From NCBI GenBank assembly GCA_052400685.1, contig JBQTGJ010000001.1: DNA of 64,000 nucleotides. One strand, given 5' to 3'. The stretch comes from CAZHHH01 sp052400685. Lineage in GTDB: Bacteria; Bacteroidota; Bacteroidia; Bacteroidales; Marinilabiliaceae. Every line of letters starts with the position of its first letter. Position 1 is the first letter of the stretch. Below, one piece after another: positions 32,768-42,262 of the stretch. The position numbers were made by a program, and so were the translations under genes. The notes beneath the pieces were generated by a model. The model did not search any database and had not been told where the DNA came from. It worked only from the letters and a program-made list of their open reading frames with translations.

Positions 32768-34738
32768 ATGAAGACGAATCTGTTAAATGTAATGCTAGGG
32801 ATTTTTTTGTTGCTTGGTTGTCAAAATGTTGTGTCGCAGCATTTGGTGGTAAAGCCGGACTCCTCGATTGCAGTTATTCAACCAACAATGTGGGGGTTGT
32901 TTTATGAAGATATTAATTTTGCAGGAGACGGGGGGCTGTATGCTGAGTTAATAAAGAATCGTTCCTTTGAGTTTTATAAGCCTTTGATGGGATGGGAAAT
33001 CGAAGGTGCTAGTTTTGAGACTGCAACTGTTTTGGTTCAAAACCGAATGGAGGGCGAGTCGCAAAATCCTCGATATATTGAGGTTAAGATTAAAAGTCCC
33101 AAGGCTTCTGTAGCCTTGAAAAATAATGGTTTCCGAGGTATGGGACTGAAATCGGGGCTGGATTATAATTTTTCTGTCTTGGCCCGGCAGTCCGATGGTG
33201 AAACTATTAGCCTTAGATTGGAACTTCTTAATAGCAAAGGGGACGTGATTGGTTCTGGCTCTGTTACGCCTTCGGGAAAAGATTGGAAGACTTATCATTC
33301 AACATTAAAGTCTTCGCAAACCGATGCCAAAGGAAGTTTCCGAATTGTTTTTGAAGGCGCCGGCATCGTTGATTTGGATATGATTTCATTGTTTCCCTCT
33401 GATACCTGGAAGAATCGCCCGGGCGGATTGCGAGCTGATTTGGTTCAACTGTTATATGATATGAAACCCGGATTTTTAAGATTTCCTGGTGGTTGTATTG
33501 TGGAAGGACGTGATTTAAATGTGCGTTACCAATGGAAAAAGACCGTGGGACCGGTTGAAGAACGTAAAATGATCGTTAACCGATGGAATACTGAATTTGC
33601 ACATCGTTTGACACCCGATTATTTCCAGTCATTTGGGCTCGGATTTTATGAATATTTCCTTTTGTCGCGTGATTTAGGTGCAGAACCCCTTCCCATTTTA
33701 AACTGTGGCATGGCTTGCCAGTTTAATACCGCCGAAGTTGTTGCTATGGACGAGCTTGACCCCTATATTCAGGATGCGCTCGATTTGATAGAATTTGCCA
33801 ACGGGCCGGTGGATAGTAAATGGGGTAAGTTAAGGGCTGAGATGGGAAGTCCGGAGCCCTTCAATATGAAATATATCGGAATCGGTAATGAGCAATGGGG
33901 GCCGCAGTATATCGAACGTTATACTGAATTTGTAAAAGCAATTAAAGCAAAGTATCCTGAGATCGTTATTGTTTCGGGGGCAGGTCCTTTCCCCGAAGGG
34001 GTAGAGTTTGATTTTGGAATGCGTGAGCTTAAAAAGTTGAACGCAGAATTGATTGATGAGCATTATTATAAACCGGCGCAATGGTTTTTGGATAATGCTA
34101 CCCGGTATGATTCATACGATCGGAATGGTCCTAAGATTTTTGCCGGCGAATATGCGGCGCAAAGTGTCGGGATTGCAAGCCCTGACAATAAAAATACCTG
34201 GGAGATGGCGATTGCCGAAGCCGCTTTCATGACCGGTTTGGAACGTAATGCGGACGTGGTTAATATGTGTTCCTATGCCCCATTATTTGCACACGTAGAG
34301 GGATGGCAGTGGACTCCGGACATGATTTGGTTTGACAATTTAAAATCGGTGGGTTCAGCGAATTATCAGGTGCAGAAGATTTTTTCAACCAATAAAGGAA
34401 CGAGTGTGGTTCCTGTTCTTTTAAACAAGACCGATAAAGTTATTGGTCAGAATGGACTGTATGCCACTGGTGCTATTGATGAAGAAACGGATGAGGTAAT
34501 TGTTAAAATAGTAAATGTTACTGATTCGGTTAAAGAGATAACTTTGTCTGTTGATGGTTATGGCAGGTTAAGAACCAATGCGTCGATGCTTGTTTTGAAA
34601 GGAGATAAAGAAACGATGAATACCTTGACGAATCCTTTTGCGATTGTTCCTGTGAAATCTTCGGTTAAAGTTGCTAAAGGGCAGATGAAACTCGTTTTAG
34701 ATCCTTTGAGCGTAAATGTGATTCGGCTTAAGAAGTAA
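32768..34738 (+). CDS. Alpha-L-arabinofuranosidase, GH51, lipoprotein
   Basis: 656-aa glycosidase removing terminal L-arabinofuranose from arabinan or arabinoxylan. The signal peptide ends in a lipobox (LLLGC), so the enzyme is lipid-anchored outside the cytoplasm. MWGLFYEDINFAGDGGLYAELIKNRSFE is the family start. A carbohydrate-binding-like insert runs to about residue 220. The TIM barrel has the acid/base Glu near 375 in GIGNEQWGP and the nucleophile Glu near 461 in FAGEYAAQS. A C-terminal beta domain follows. It heads the L-arabinose gene set. Confidence 0.92.
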   Translation: MKTNLLNVMLGIFLLLGCQNVVSQHLVVKPDSSIAVIQPTMWGLFYEDINFAGDGGLYAELIKNRSFEFYKPLMGWEIEGASFETATVLVQNRMEGESQNPRYIEVKIKSPKASVALKNNGFRGMGLKSGLDYNFSVLARQSDGETISLRLELLNSKGDVIGSGSVTPSGKDWKTYHSTLKSSQTDAKGSFRIVFEGAGIVDLDMISLFPSDTWKNRPGGLRADLVQLLYDMKPGFLRFPGGCIVEGRDLNVRYQWKKTVGPVEERKMIVNRWNTEFAHRLTPDYFQSFGLGFYEYFLLSRDLGAEPLPILNCGMACQFNTAEVVAMDELDPYIQDALDLIEFANGPVDSKWGKLRAEMGSPEPFNMKYIGIGNEQWGPQYIERYTEFVKAIKAKYPEIVIVSGAGPFPEGVEFDFGMRELKKLNAELIDEHYYKPAQWFLDNATRYDSYDRNGPKIFAGEYAAQSVGIASPDNKNTWEMAIAEAAFMTGLERNADVVNMCSYAPLFAHVEGWQWTPDMIWFDNLKSVGSANYQVQKIFSTNKGTSVVPVLLNKTDKVIGQNGLYATGAIDEETDEVIVKIVNVTDSVKEITLSVDGYGRLRTNASMLVLKGDKETMNTLTNPFAIVPVKSSVKVAKGQMKLVLDPLSVNVIRLKK

Positions 34739-34871
34739 ATGTCTTGACTCGTTATTATTCTTTTTGAAGAGTTTGTTGGCTTCGTTGAAATTTTTGTTTC
34801 TTGTTGAGCTTCAAATAGTTTGCGATTTTTCGTGAAGGTGCTTGAATAAAAACAAAAATTTCATTGTAGCA

Positions 34872-34894
34872 ATAAAAGTAATTATTACTTTTAT
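34872..34894. promoter_or_regulatory. Perfect 23-bp palindrome, candidate arabinose operator 1
   Basis: Arms ATAAAAGTAAT and ATTACTTTTAT around a central T at 34883: a perfect 11-bp inverted repeat 127 bp upstream of araA. A site of identical length and ends occurs before galM (42198-42220), so it is probably a regulator binding site rather than a chance palindrome. The remaining 34739-35021 has no gene. Confidence 0.65.
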
Positions 34895-35021
34895 GCAGAT
34901 TTTAAATAAAATTTAAATAGTGTGATATTTTCTTGACGATTAACCGTTTATGTTTTAATATTGACATGAACTAGTGGTTGTCAGCAGTAGGAACAGAGAG
35001 GATAATTGCAATTAATTAAAA

Positions 35022-36527
35022 ATGTTAGCTATGTTGGAAAATTTTGAAGTTTGGTTTGTGACGGGTGCACAACTTCTTTATGGCGGAGATGCAGTCGTTG
35101 CCGTAGATGGTCATTCAACGGAAATGGTGTCAGGGTTAAATGCGTCTGGTAATTTGCCGGTTAAAGTGGTGTATAAAGGCACTGCTAATTCAGCTAAAGA
35201 AGTGACCGCAATCATGAAATCTGCTAATAATGAGGACAGGTGTATTGGCGTAATCACTTGGATGCATACCTTTTCGCCGGCTAAAATGTGGATTCATGGT
35301 TTGCAGGAATTACGTAAACCATTGCTTCATTTTCATACGCAGTATAACAAAGAAATTCCATGGGATAAAATTGATATGGATTTCATGAATCTTAATCAAA
35401 GTGCCCATGGTGATCGTGAGTTTGGACATATAACGGCTCGTTTACATAAGCCACGCAAAGTTGTGGTGGGTCATTGGCAGGACCCTAAGGCGCAAAAGAA
35501 AATTGCTGTTTGGATGCGGGTTGCTGCCGCCTGGGCCGATGCTCAGGATTTACGGATTATTCGGTTTGGTGACCAGATGAATAATGTGGCTGTTACAGAT
35601 GGCGATAAGGTGGAAGCTGAAATGGTAATGGGATATCATGTCGATTATTATCCGATTGCTGAGCTGGTCGCAGTTCAGGATAAGGTGACTGATGCTGAGA
35701 TTGCTGATCTGATGAAGACCTATGAAGCCGAATATGAGTTTGCCGATGATTGTAAAGAGGGTGGTAAAAACAGAGGTCAGGTGGTTCATGCTGCACGCAT
35801 TGAGATCGCTTTACGTAAGTTTTTAGAGGAAAAAGGTGCCAAGGCTTTCACAACGAATTTTGACGATTTGGCTGCCGTTGATCAGTTGCCGGGTTTGGCT
35901 TCTCAACGTTTAATGGCCGATGGATATGGTTTTGGCGCTGAAGGAGACTGGAAAACAGCTGCTCTTTTTCGAACCATGTGGTTTATGGGGCAAGGATTAC
36001 CCAAAGGATGTTCTTTCCTTGAGGATTATACATTGAATTTTGATGGTGAAAATAGTTCTATTCTTCAGGCTCATATGCTGGAGGTTTGTCCGTTAATTGC
36101 CGATAAAAAACCGCGTCTGGAAGTTCACCCTCTTGGTATTGGTGGTAAAAATGATCCGGCTCGTTTGGTATTTACCAGTAAAACCGGACAAGGTGTTGCT
36201 GCAACCGTAGTAGATATGGGTAGCCGTTTCCGGATGATTGTTAATGTGGTGGATTGTATAGAATCAAAACCGCTTCCTAAGTTGCCTGTTGCCAGTGCTT
36301 TGTGGGTTCCGCAGCCTAATTTTGAGATTGGGGCGGCTGCTTGGATTTTGTCCGGTGGTACGCATCATACAAGTTTTTCTTACGATTTAACGGTTGAATA
36401 TCTTGAGGATTATGCCGAAATTGCTGGCCTTGAATTGGTGTTGATTGATGAATCTACAACGATTCCTGAGTTAAAGAAGGAACTGCGTTGGAATGACGTC
36501 TATTATCACCTGAATCGTATTATGTAA
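35022..36527 (+). CDS. araA: L-arabinose isomerase
   Basis: Interconverts L-arabinose and L-ribulose; Mn2+-dependent, 501 aa, same length as E. coli AraA. The active-site acids and histidines are in DGYGFGAEGDWKTAALFRTMW (Glu near residue 309), FLEDYTLNF (Glu near 336), LEVHPLGIGGK (His near 354) and GGTHHTSFSY (His near 452). The frame offers ATG at 35022 and 35031; I kept the first. It is the first gene of araA-symporter-araD-araB. Confidence 0.97.
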   Translation: MLAMLENFEVWFVTGAQLLYGGDAVVAVDGHSTEMVSGLNASGNLPVKVVYKGTANSAKEVTAIMKSANNEDRCIGVITWMHTFSPAKMWIHGLQELRKPLLHFHTQYNKEIPWDKIDMDFMNLNQSAHGDREFGHITARLHKPRKVVVGHWQDPKAQKKIAVWMRVAAAWADAQDLRIIRFGDQMNNVAVTDGDKVEAEMVMGYHVDYYPIAELVAVQDKVTDAEIADLMKTYEAEYEFADDCKEGGKNRGQVVHAARIEIALRKFLEEKGAKAFTTNFDDLAAVDQLPGLASQRLMADGYGFGAEGDWKTAALFRTMWFMGQGLPKGCSFLEDYTLNFDGENSSILQAHMLEVCPLIADKKPRLEVHPLGIGGKNDPARLVFTSKTGQGVAATVVDMGSRFRMIVNVVDCIESKPLPKLPVASALWVPQPNFEIGAAAWILSGGTHHTSFSYDLTVEYLEDYAEIAGLELVLIDESTTIPELKKELRWNDVYYHLNRIM

Positions 36528-36547
36528 AATTGTTTTAAAAATTATAA

Positions 36548-38344
36548 TTGACTATGGAATCTGCTTTTGCAACACTTGACTGGGTAATATTTGCCGTTTA
36601 TGCGGTTGTTATTCTGGGAATGGGCCTTTTTATCTCAAAGGGCAAAAAGGGCGTTCAGAAAACTGCTCAGGATTATTTCTTGGCCAATAAATCATTAACG
36701 TGGTGGGCCATTGGTGCATCTCTTATTGCCGCAAATATCTCGGCTGAACAGTTTATAGGGATGTCTGGTTCCGGTTATGCTCTGGGAATAGGCATTGCCT
36801 GTTATGAATGGATCGCTGCTGCTTCGCTCATCATTATAGCAAAGTATTTTATTCCCATTTTTATTGAGAAGAAAATTTATACCATGCCGCAGTTCCTTGC
36901 TGAACGGTATTCGAGAGGCGTGAGTACTGCTTTTGCAATATTCTGGCTTTTGATATATGTGTTCGTTAACCTTACTTCGGTAACTTATATGGGTGCGTTG
37001 GCCATGAGATCAATTCTTGGTGTTCCATTGATGTACGGTATTATCGGGCTTGCTTTGTTTTCAGGAATTTATTCTATCTACGGAGGGTTGAAAGCCGTAG
37101 CATGGACCGATGTGGTTCAGGTTGTTTTTCTCGTGTTTGGTGGTTTGGTAACGACCTATATGGCCCTTGACGCTGTGGGGGGTGATGGTGGAGGCCCTGT
37201 TCAGGGATTTAGTACGCTTTTTGAAAGTGTTCGTGATCATTTTCATATGATTGCTACAGCCGATGAGAAACCTGAAGTATTTTCCGATCTTCCGGGTTTA
37301 GGCATTATACTTGGTGGTATTTGGTTGACTAATTTCGGATATTGGGGTTTTAACCAGTATATTATTCAGAAAGGTTTGGCGGCCAAATCTATCAATGATG
37401 CAAAAAGAGGCTTGCTTTTTGGTGGTTATTTGAAAATTTTAATCCCGCTTATTGTCGTTATTCCAGGAATTGCTGCTTTTTATTTGAAAAGCGATTTGCC
37501 TAAAGCTGATGAAGCTTATCCGTTTTTATTAGCTAATTATATGCCGGTTGGCGTTCGGGGACTTGCTTTTGCTGCGCTGACAGCCGCAATTGTTTCATCA
37601 TTGGCTTCTATGATTAACTCTACTTCAACTATTTTTACGGTTGATATTTATAAACCTTATTTTAATCCAAACGCTACTGATAAACAGCAGGTTTTGGTTG
37701 GTCGTATTGTTGCTTTTGCCGCGCTGTTTATAGCTGTGTTAATTGCACCGATGCTGAACGATCTGGGACAGGCATTCCAATATATCCAGGAATATACCGG
37801 GTTTATTTACCCAGGTGTTGTCGTTGTGTTCTTTATGGGATTGTTTTGGCGTCAGGCTACCAATAAGGCTGCTTTATGGACGGCTTTAATGACGCTGCCA
37901 TTAGGTTTTGGTTTCAAATTCGGATTCCCTGAGATGCCTTGGATGATGCGTATGGCTTTTGTCTTTATTATTCTGGCTCTGATTGCGACCGTCATTACTT
38001 TTGTTGATAGAAAAGTGTGGACCACAGATACCAAACATATTGTTCGTCCCGCATATATTCGTGCCGGTTATTTGATGCTGATTGTTGGTGTTATTTCAGC
38101 TATTATAGGCGTTGTGGGTATTAATATTCACTATTGGGCGAATTATGGTATTGGAAATATTTTTATGTTAGCCGCAGCCTTCATTTTTGTGGGCATTATT
38201 CTTGTTTCTAACGAAAAAATTATTGCTGCCGATAAAATGGCTATAGAACTGAATCCGGAAAGTTTTAAAACAGGTAAGGTATTTAACATCGGAGCTGTGG
38301 GAATTCTCGTGATTCTTGGTTTGTTGTATGGCATTTTCTGGTAA
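36548..38344 (+). CDS. SSS-family sodium:sugar symporter, probable arabinose importer
   Basis: 598-aa inner-membrane transporter of the solute:sodium symporter family with about 14 membrane helices. The start is DWVIFAVYAVVILGMGLFISKGKKG. Conserved motifs are DYFLANKSLTWWAIGASLIAANISAEQFIGMSGSGYALG (sodium site helix 1) and FAALTAAIVSSLASMINSTSTIFTVDIYK (helix 8, Ser-rich sodium site). Placement between araA and araD makes L-arabinose the likely substrate. The family also takes up glucose, galactose and inositol, so this is inferred. Confidence 0.87.
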   Translation: MTMESAFATLDWVIFAVYAVVILGMGLFISKGKKGVQKTAQDYFLANKSLTWWAIGASLIAANISAEQFIGMSGSGYALGIGIACYEWIAAASLIIIAKYFIPIFIEKKIYTMPQFLAERYSRGVSTAFAIFWLLIYVFVNLTSVTYMGALAMRSILGVPLMYGIIGLALFSGIYSIYGGLKAVAWTDVVQVVFLVFGGLVTTYMALDAVGGDGGGPVQGFSTLFESVRDHFHMIATADEKPEVFSDLPGLGIILGGIWLTNFGYWGFNQYIIQKGLAAKSINDAKRGLLFGGYLKILIPLIVVIPGIAAFYLKSDLPKADEAYPFLLANYMPVGVRGLAFAALTAAIVSSLASMINSTSTIFTVDIYKPYFNPNATDKQQVLVGRIVAFAALFIAVLIAPMLNDLGQAFQYIQEYTGFIYPGVVVVFFMGLFWRQATNKAALWTALMTLPLGFGFKFGFPEMPWMMRMAFVFIILALIATVITFVDRKVWTTDTKHIVRPAYIRAGYLMLIVGVISAIIGVVGINIHYWANYGIGNIFMLAAAFIFVGIILVSNEKIIAADKMAIELNPESFKTGKVFNIGAVGILVILGLLYGIFW

Positions 38345-38357
38345 AAGATTAATTGAT

Positions 38358-39047
38358 ATGGATTTAAAACAATTGAAATCAGAAGTTTGTCAGGCCAATA
38401 TTGATCTTGTAAAACATGGTCTGGTTATTTTTACCTGGGGCAACGTGAGCGCCATCGACAGGGCATTGGGTTTGGTCGTTATTAAGCCAAGCGGTGTGCC
38501 TTATGATGGCATGAAACCCGAGCATATGGTAGTGGTTGATTTGGATGGGAATGTGGTGGATGGTGAGCTTAGGCCTTCGTCTGATATGCCTACTCATCTT
38601 GAGTTATATAAAGCATTTCCTGAAATTGGAGGTGTTGTACACACCCATTCAACTTATGGTACTGCATGGGCTCAGGCTGGATTGGACTTACCCATTGTCG
38701 GAACAACACATGCCGATTATTTTTCTGATTCGATTCCTTGTACACGCGATATGACTGCTGATGAGGTGAAGGGAGATTATGAAAAAGAAACCGGGACTGT
38801 TATTGTTGAGCGTTTCAACGGAATAAATCCCAATCATATACCAGGTGTTTTAGTGAAAAACCATGCCCCTTTTACCTGGGGTAAAAATGCGAATGACGCT
38901 GTGCATAATAGTGTTGTGTTAGAACAGGTTGCAAAAATGGCTTATATAAGTAAAATGTTAAATCCTAAAATGACCATGAGTGATCATTTAACGACCAAAC
39001 ATTTTGAACGTAAGCATGGTGCAAACGCTTATTATGGGCAGAAGTAA
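38358..39047 (+). CDS. araD: L-ribulose-5-phosphate 4-epimerase
   Basis: Zn2+-dependent epimerase forming D-xylulose 5-phosphate; 229 aa. The GNVSAID and IKPSGVPYD phosphate-binding segments are near residues 27-50. The zinc ligands lie in VVHTHSTYGTAWAQAG (His 94 and 96 region) and the later H in PGVLVKNHAPFTWGKN. I chose the ATG at 38358 (MDLKQLKSEV). The frame is open to 38316 inside the symporter gene. It is 13 bp from the symporter stop and 15 bp before araB. Confidence 0.95.
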   Translation: MDLKQLKSEVCQANIDLVKHGLVIFTWGNVSAIDRALGLVVIKPSGVPYDGMKPEHMVVVDLDGNVVDGELRPSSDMPTHLELYKAFPEIGGVVHTHSTYGTAWAQAGLDLPIVGTTHADYFSDSIPCTRDMTADEVKGDYEKETGTVIVERFNGINPNHIPGVLVKNHAPFTWGKNANDAVHNSVVLEQVAKMAYISKMLNPKMTMSDHLTTKHFERKHGANAYYGQK

Positions 39048-39062
39048 GTCTAAAATTTTATT

Positions 39063-40736
39063 ATGATGCTTAAAAAATATGTTATAGGGCTCGATTATGG
39101 TTCTGATTCTGCCCGCGCTGTTATAGTTGAAACGGGATCGGGTGAAGAGATCGCCACCTCGGTTAAGCACTATCCGCGTTGGATGGACGGTAAGTACTGT
39201 GATCCTGCTAAAGATCAGTATCGTCAGCATCCATTGGATTACATTGATGTAATGGAGTATATTGTTAAGGATTCATTGCAGAAAGCAGGAGGTGATGTTG
39301 CTGCTAATGTTGTAGGTATATCATTTGATACAACTGGTAGTACCCCTGTGTTTACCAATGAAGCTGGAATACCATTGGCTCTGTTACCTGAATTTGCCGA
39401 TAATCCCAATGCAATGTTTGTGTTGTGGAAAGACCATACGGCAGTGCGCGAGGCTGCTGAAATTAACGAGCTAGCGCATAAGTGGAAAATTGATTATACG
39501 CAATACGAAGGCGGAATCTATTCTTCTGAATGGGTTTGGGCAAAGGCATTGCATGTGTTGCGTCAGGATCCGGCTGTTCGTAAAGCTGCTTACTCATGGA
39601 TTGAGCATTGCGACTGGATGCCGGCACTTATAACCGGGAAGCAGAAGCCTAAAGAGGTGGTCCGTAGTCGTTGTGCTGCCGGACATAAGGCTATGTGGCT
39701 GGAAGCATGGGATGGACTTCCCTCTGAAGAGTTTCTTACGACACTTGATCCCATGTTAGCAGGGTACAGGGACCGTTTGTTCCAGAATACTTATACCAGC
39801 GATGTCAAGGTTGGAAATCTGACGACTGAGTGGGCTGACCGGTTGGGGTTAACCACTGAAGTGGCCGTCGGTGTGGGAGCATTTGACTGTCACATGGGGG
39901 CTGTTGGCGGTGAAGTAACACCCAATGTGTTGGCTCGCGCCATTGGAACTTCTACCTGTGATATCATGATTGCACCGTATGAGCAGATTGGAGATAAATT
40001 GATCGCTGGTATTTGCGGACAAGTGGATGGTTCAGTTATTCCTGGTTATGTTGGGCTTGAGGCTGGGCAATCGGCTTTCGGCGATATTTATGCCTGGTTT
40101 AAGAAGGTCGTGGCATGGCCAATGGAAAATATATTGTCCAAGTCTTCGTTGATTGATGCTGAAACGAAAGCAAAATTGATTGAAGAGACGATGGATAAGA
40201 TTATTCCTGAGTTATCGGAGGCCGCCAGTAACATTTCTCTGGAAGAGTCAACGGTTATTGCTGTTGATTGGATGAATGGCCGTCGTACGCCCGATGCCAG
40301 TCAGGAAGTTACCGGTAGTATTGCCGGACTAAAACTGGGCACCTCGGCACCCCGGATTTTCCGCGCTTTGGTTGAAGCGACTGCTTTTGGTTCAAAGGCT
40401 ATCGTCGACCGGTTTGCCAGAGAGGGTGTAGAGCTAAAAGGTATTATTGGCCTTGGTGGCGTCGCCAAAAAATCGCCTTTTGTCATGCAAACGTTGGCCG
40501 ATGTGTTGAACATGCCTATTAAAGTGGCCCGTACCGAGCAAACATGTGCTTTTGGTGCTGCTATGTTTGCATCTGTTGTTGCCGGCGTTCATGGGTCGGT
40601 GGAAGCAGCGCAAAAAAGTATGGGTAAAGGATTCGAAAAGGAGTATCTTCCCAATGCTGCGAACGTGAAAAGGTATCAGAGTATTTATGAAAAATATGTT
40701 GAACTCGGTAAATTTACCGAGATTAACAAGTTTTAA
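39063..40736 (+). CDS. araB: Ribulokinase
   Basis: FGGY-family kinase phosphorylating L-ribulose, 557 aa. The N-terminal ATPase motif GLDYGSDSARAVIVE is at residues 9-22. Substrate-binding segments include SFDTTGSTPVFTNEAG and WKDHTAVREAAEIN. The C-terminal half has NGRRTPDASQEVTGSIAGL and the adenosine motif GLGGVAKKSPFVMQTLADVL near 462. Last gene of the ara operon, with a terminator about 50 bp downstream. Confidence 0.95.
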   Translation: MMLKKYVIGLDYGSDSARAVIVETGSGEEIATSVKHYPRWMDGKYCDPAKDQYRQHPLDYIDVMEYIVKDSLQKAGGDVAANVVGISFDTTGSTPVFTNEAGIPLALLPEFADNPNAMFVLWKDHTAVREAAEINELAHKWKIDYTQYEGGIYSSEWVWAKALHVLRQDPAVRKAAYSWIEHCDWMPALITGKQKPKEVVRSRCAAGHKAMWLEAWDGLPSEEFLTTLDPMLAGYRDRLFQNTYTSDVKVGNLTTEWADRLGLTTEVAVGVGAFDCHMGAVGGEVTPNVLARAIGTSTCDIMIAPYEQIGDKLIAGICGQVDGSVIPGYVGLEAGQSAFGDIYAWFKKVVAWPMENILSKSSLIDAETKAKLIEETMDKIIPELSEAASNISLEESTVIAVDWMNGRRTPDASQEVTGSIAGLKLGTSAPRIFRALVEATAFGSKAIVDRFAREGVELKGIIGLGGVAKKSPFVMQTLADVLNMPIKVARTEQTCAFGAAMFASVVAGVHGSVEAAQKSMGKGFEKEYLPNAANVKRYQSIYEKYVELGKFTEINKF

Positions 40737-40786
40737 GTTCTTGTTTAGATGTGACTTTTCTTTAACAGGGAAATTCATTTATGTAG

Positions 40787-40818
40787 AAGGCTATCCTCTT
40801 TTGGATGGCCTTTTATTT
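40787..40818 (+). terminator. Terminator of the araA-araB operon
   Basis: Stem AAGGCTATCC / GGATGGCCTT (one mismatched pair) with a 6-nt loop, followed by TTTATTTG, 50 bp after araB. Confidence 0.75.
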
Positions 40819-40980
40819 GTTTAGGGAAAATTATACTTCTGGGGTGTGCTTCTATTGATGGATATCTATGCAGGTAGTTTCACATTTGATATCATCATGG
40901 TATGTATTGACGCCGTCTGTTTTGAGGTAATAGATGACTGAATTTTAACTGTAAAGTAAAGAGTCGATTATATATATAAC

Positions 40981-41020
40981 AAAGAGGTTGCCTAAAGTTT
41001 TTAGACAGCCTCTTTTTATT
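40981..41020. terminator. Hairpin between convergent araB and galM
   Basis: AAAGAGG-T-TG-CCT / AG-CA-CCTCTTT stem. A T-rich run follows on the plus strand; on the minus strand there is a weaker TTGTTATATA. Probably a second, bidirectional terminator for both transcripts. The rest of 40737-41036 holds no gene. Confidence 0.55.
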
Positions 41021-41036
41021 ATTATTTTAACGCCGA

Positions 41037-42152
41037 TTATTTATGAACGCCAAAGCGCATAATCGTTGTTGATTGGAATGTTTCGCCGGGTTGTAAAATG
41101 GTCGTCGGGAATTGCGGTTGGTTGGGAGAGTCAGGAAAGTGTTGTGTTTCCAGACACAGACCTGTATGAATGTTGTAAACACGTTGACCGCATGATTGTG
41201 TTCCATCCAGAAAATTTCCAGAATAAAATTGCAAGCCCGGTTGGGTCGTTAATAGTTCCATGTAACGTCCGCTTTTTGGGTCTTTCAGTTTTGCAGCTAA
41301 TTGGAGCCCTTCGCCTGTATTTAACACATAATTATGGTCATATCCTCCTTCTACAGAGTCAATGCGAGCGCCTACAGCAGTGGGTGTGTTAAAGTCAAAA
41401 GGAGTTTCTTCAACAGCGACTATTTCGCCGGTTGGAATTAAAGTGGAGTCAACAGGCGTATAAGCTGCTGCATTGATCGTTAATTCGTGATCCAGAATGG
41501 TGCCTTCGCCTGCCAGGTTGTAGAACGAGTGATTGGTCAGGTTGATTGGAGTTGCCTTGTCGGTAGTGGCTTCATAATCGAGGTGAAGGTCGTTTCCTTT
41601 GAGGGTGTATGTTACGGTAACATTCAAATTGCCAGGGTAACCCTGTTCGCCGTCCGGGCTTAAGTAAGAGAGTTTCAGTGCAGGTGCTTCTGCATTTTCG
41701 ATGGGAGTTGCCTGCCAAACAACCCTGTCGAATCCTTTTTCACCACCATGTAAATGATTTTCACCATCGTTAGTGACCAATTGATAGTCTACGTTGTCGA
41801 GGGTAAATTTGCCTTTGGCAATTCGATTGCCATAGCGGCCTATAAGTGCACCAAAGAAAACACGGTTATTTTCATAATCCGATAAATTGTCGAAGCCAAG
41901 TATTACGTTGGTGGAACTGTCGTTTTTATCCGGTGTTTCAATGGCTACAAGTGCGCCGCCAAAGGTCATAATTTTTACTTTCATACCGGTGGTACTTGTG
42001 AGTGTGTAAAGATCAACTGTTTCCCCTGTCGAAAGTGTGCCGAATACTTCTTTTTGGATGTTTTGTTGCTTAGGGCTGCAACATGAGCCTAAGCCCAATG
42101 CTATGATAAGCGTTAAACTTATCATAGTGATGGCGTAATTTGACTTTTTCAT
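41037..42152 (-). CDS. galM: Aldose 1-epimerase, lipoprotein
   Basis: Mutarotase of 371 aa that speeds anomer interconversion of sugars. A lipoprotein signal (MISLTLIIALGLGSCC) places it outside the cytoplasm, unlike E. coli GalM. Conserved segments are FGGALVAIETPDK, ENHLHGGEKGFDRVVW near residue 130 (His-containing sugar site), INLTNHSFYNLAGEG with catalytic His near 207, and LETQHFPDSPNQPQFPTTIL with catalytic Glu near the C-terminus. A palindrome matching the araA operator lies 45 bp upstream, tying it to arabinose use. Confidence 0.93.
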   Translation of the reverse strand: MKKSNYAITMISLTLIIALGLGSCCSPKQQNIQKEVFGTLSTGETVDLYTLTSTTGMKVKIMTFGGALVAIETPDKNDSSTNVILGFDNLSDYENNRVFFGALIGRYGNRIAKGKFTLDNVDYQLVTNDGENHLHGGEKGFDRVVWQATPIENAEAPALKLSYLSPDGEQGYPGNLNVTVTYTLKGNDLHLDYEATTDKATPINLTNHSFYNLAGEGTILDHELTINAAAYTPVDSTLIPTGEIVAVEETPFDFNTPTAVGARIDSVEGGYDHNYVLNTGEGLQLAAKLKDPKSGRYMELLTTQPGLQFYSGNFLDGTQSCGQRVYNIHTGLCLETQHFPDSPNQPQFPTTILQPGETFQSTTIMRFGVHK

Positions 42153-42197
42153 AGATAAATATTTTTTAATGTGCCTTAAATTTAAGCAGTTTTTTGA

Positions 42198-42220
42198 ATA
42201 AAAGTATTTTTTGCTTTTAT
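42198..42220. promoter_or_regulatory. 23-bp palindrome, candidate arabinose operator 2
   Basis: Outer arms ATAAAAG and CTTTTAT with 9 bp between them: the same outer sequence, spacing and total length as the perfect copy before araA. The inner bases are less symmetric. It lies 45 bp upstream of galM. Confidence 0.6.
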
Positions 42221-42262
42221 TATTTTTGCTTTATCCCGTTCACTGGAGTCTGTTTCTGCTTT

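Noticed and set aside
40850..40980. Possible small RNA between araB and galM
   Set aside because: Apart from the two terminator hairpins there is no promoter-like element or conserved structure to support one.
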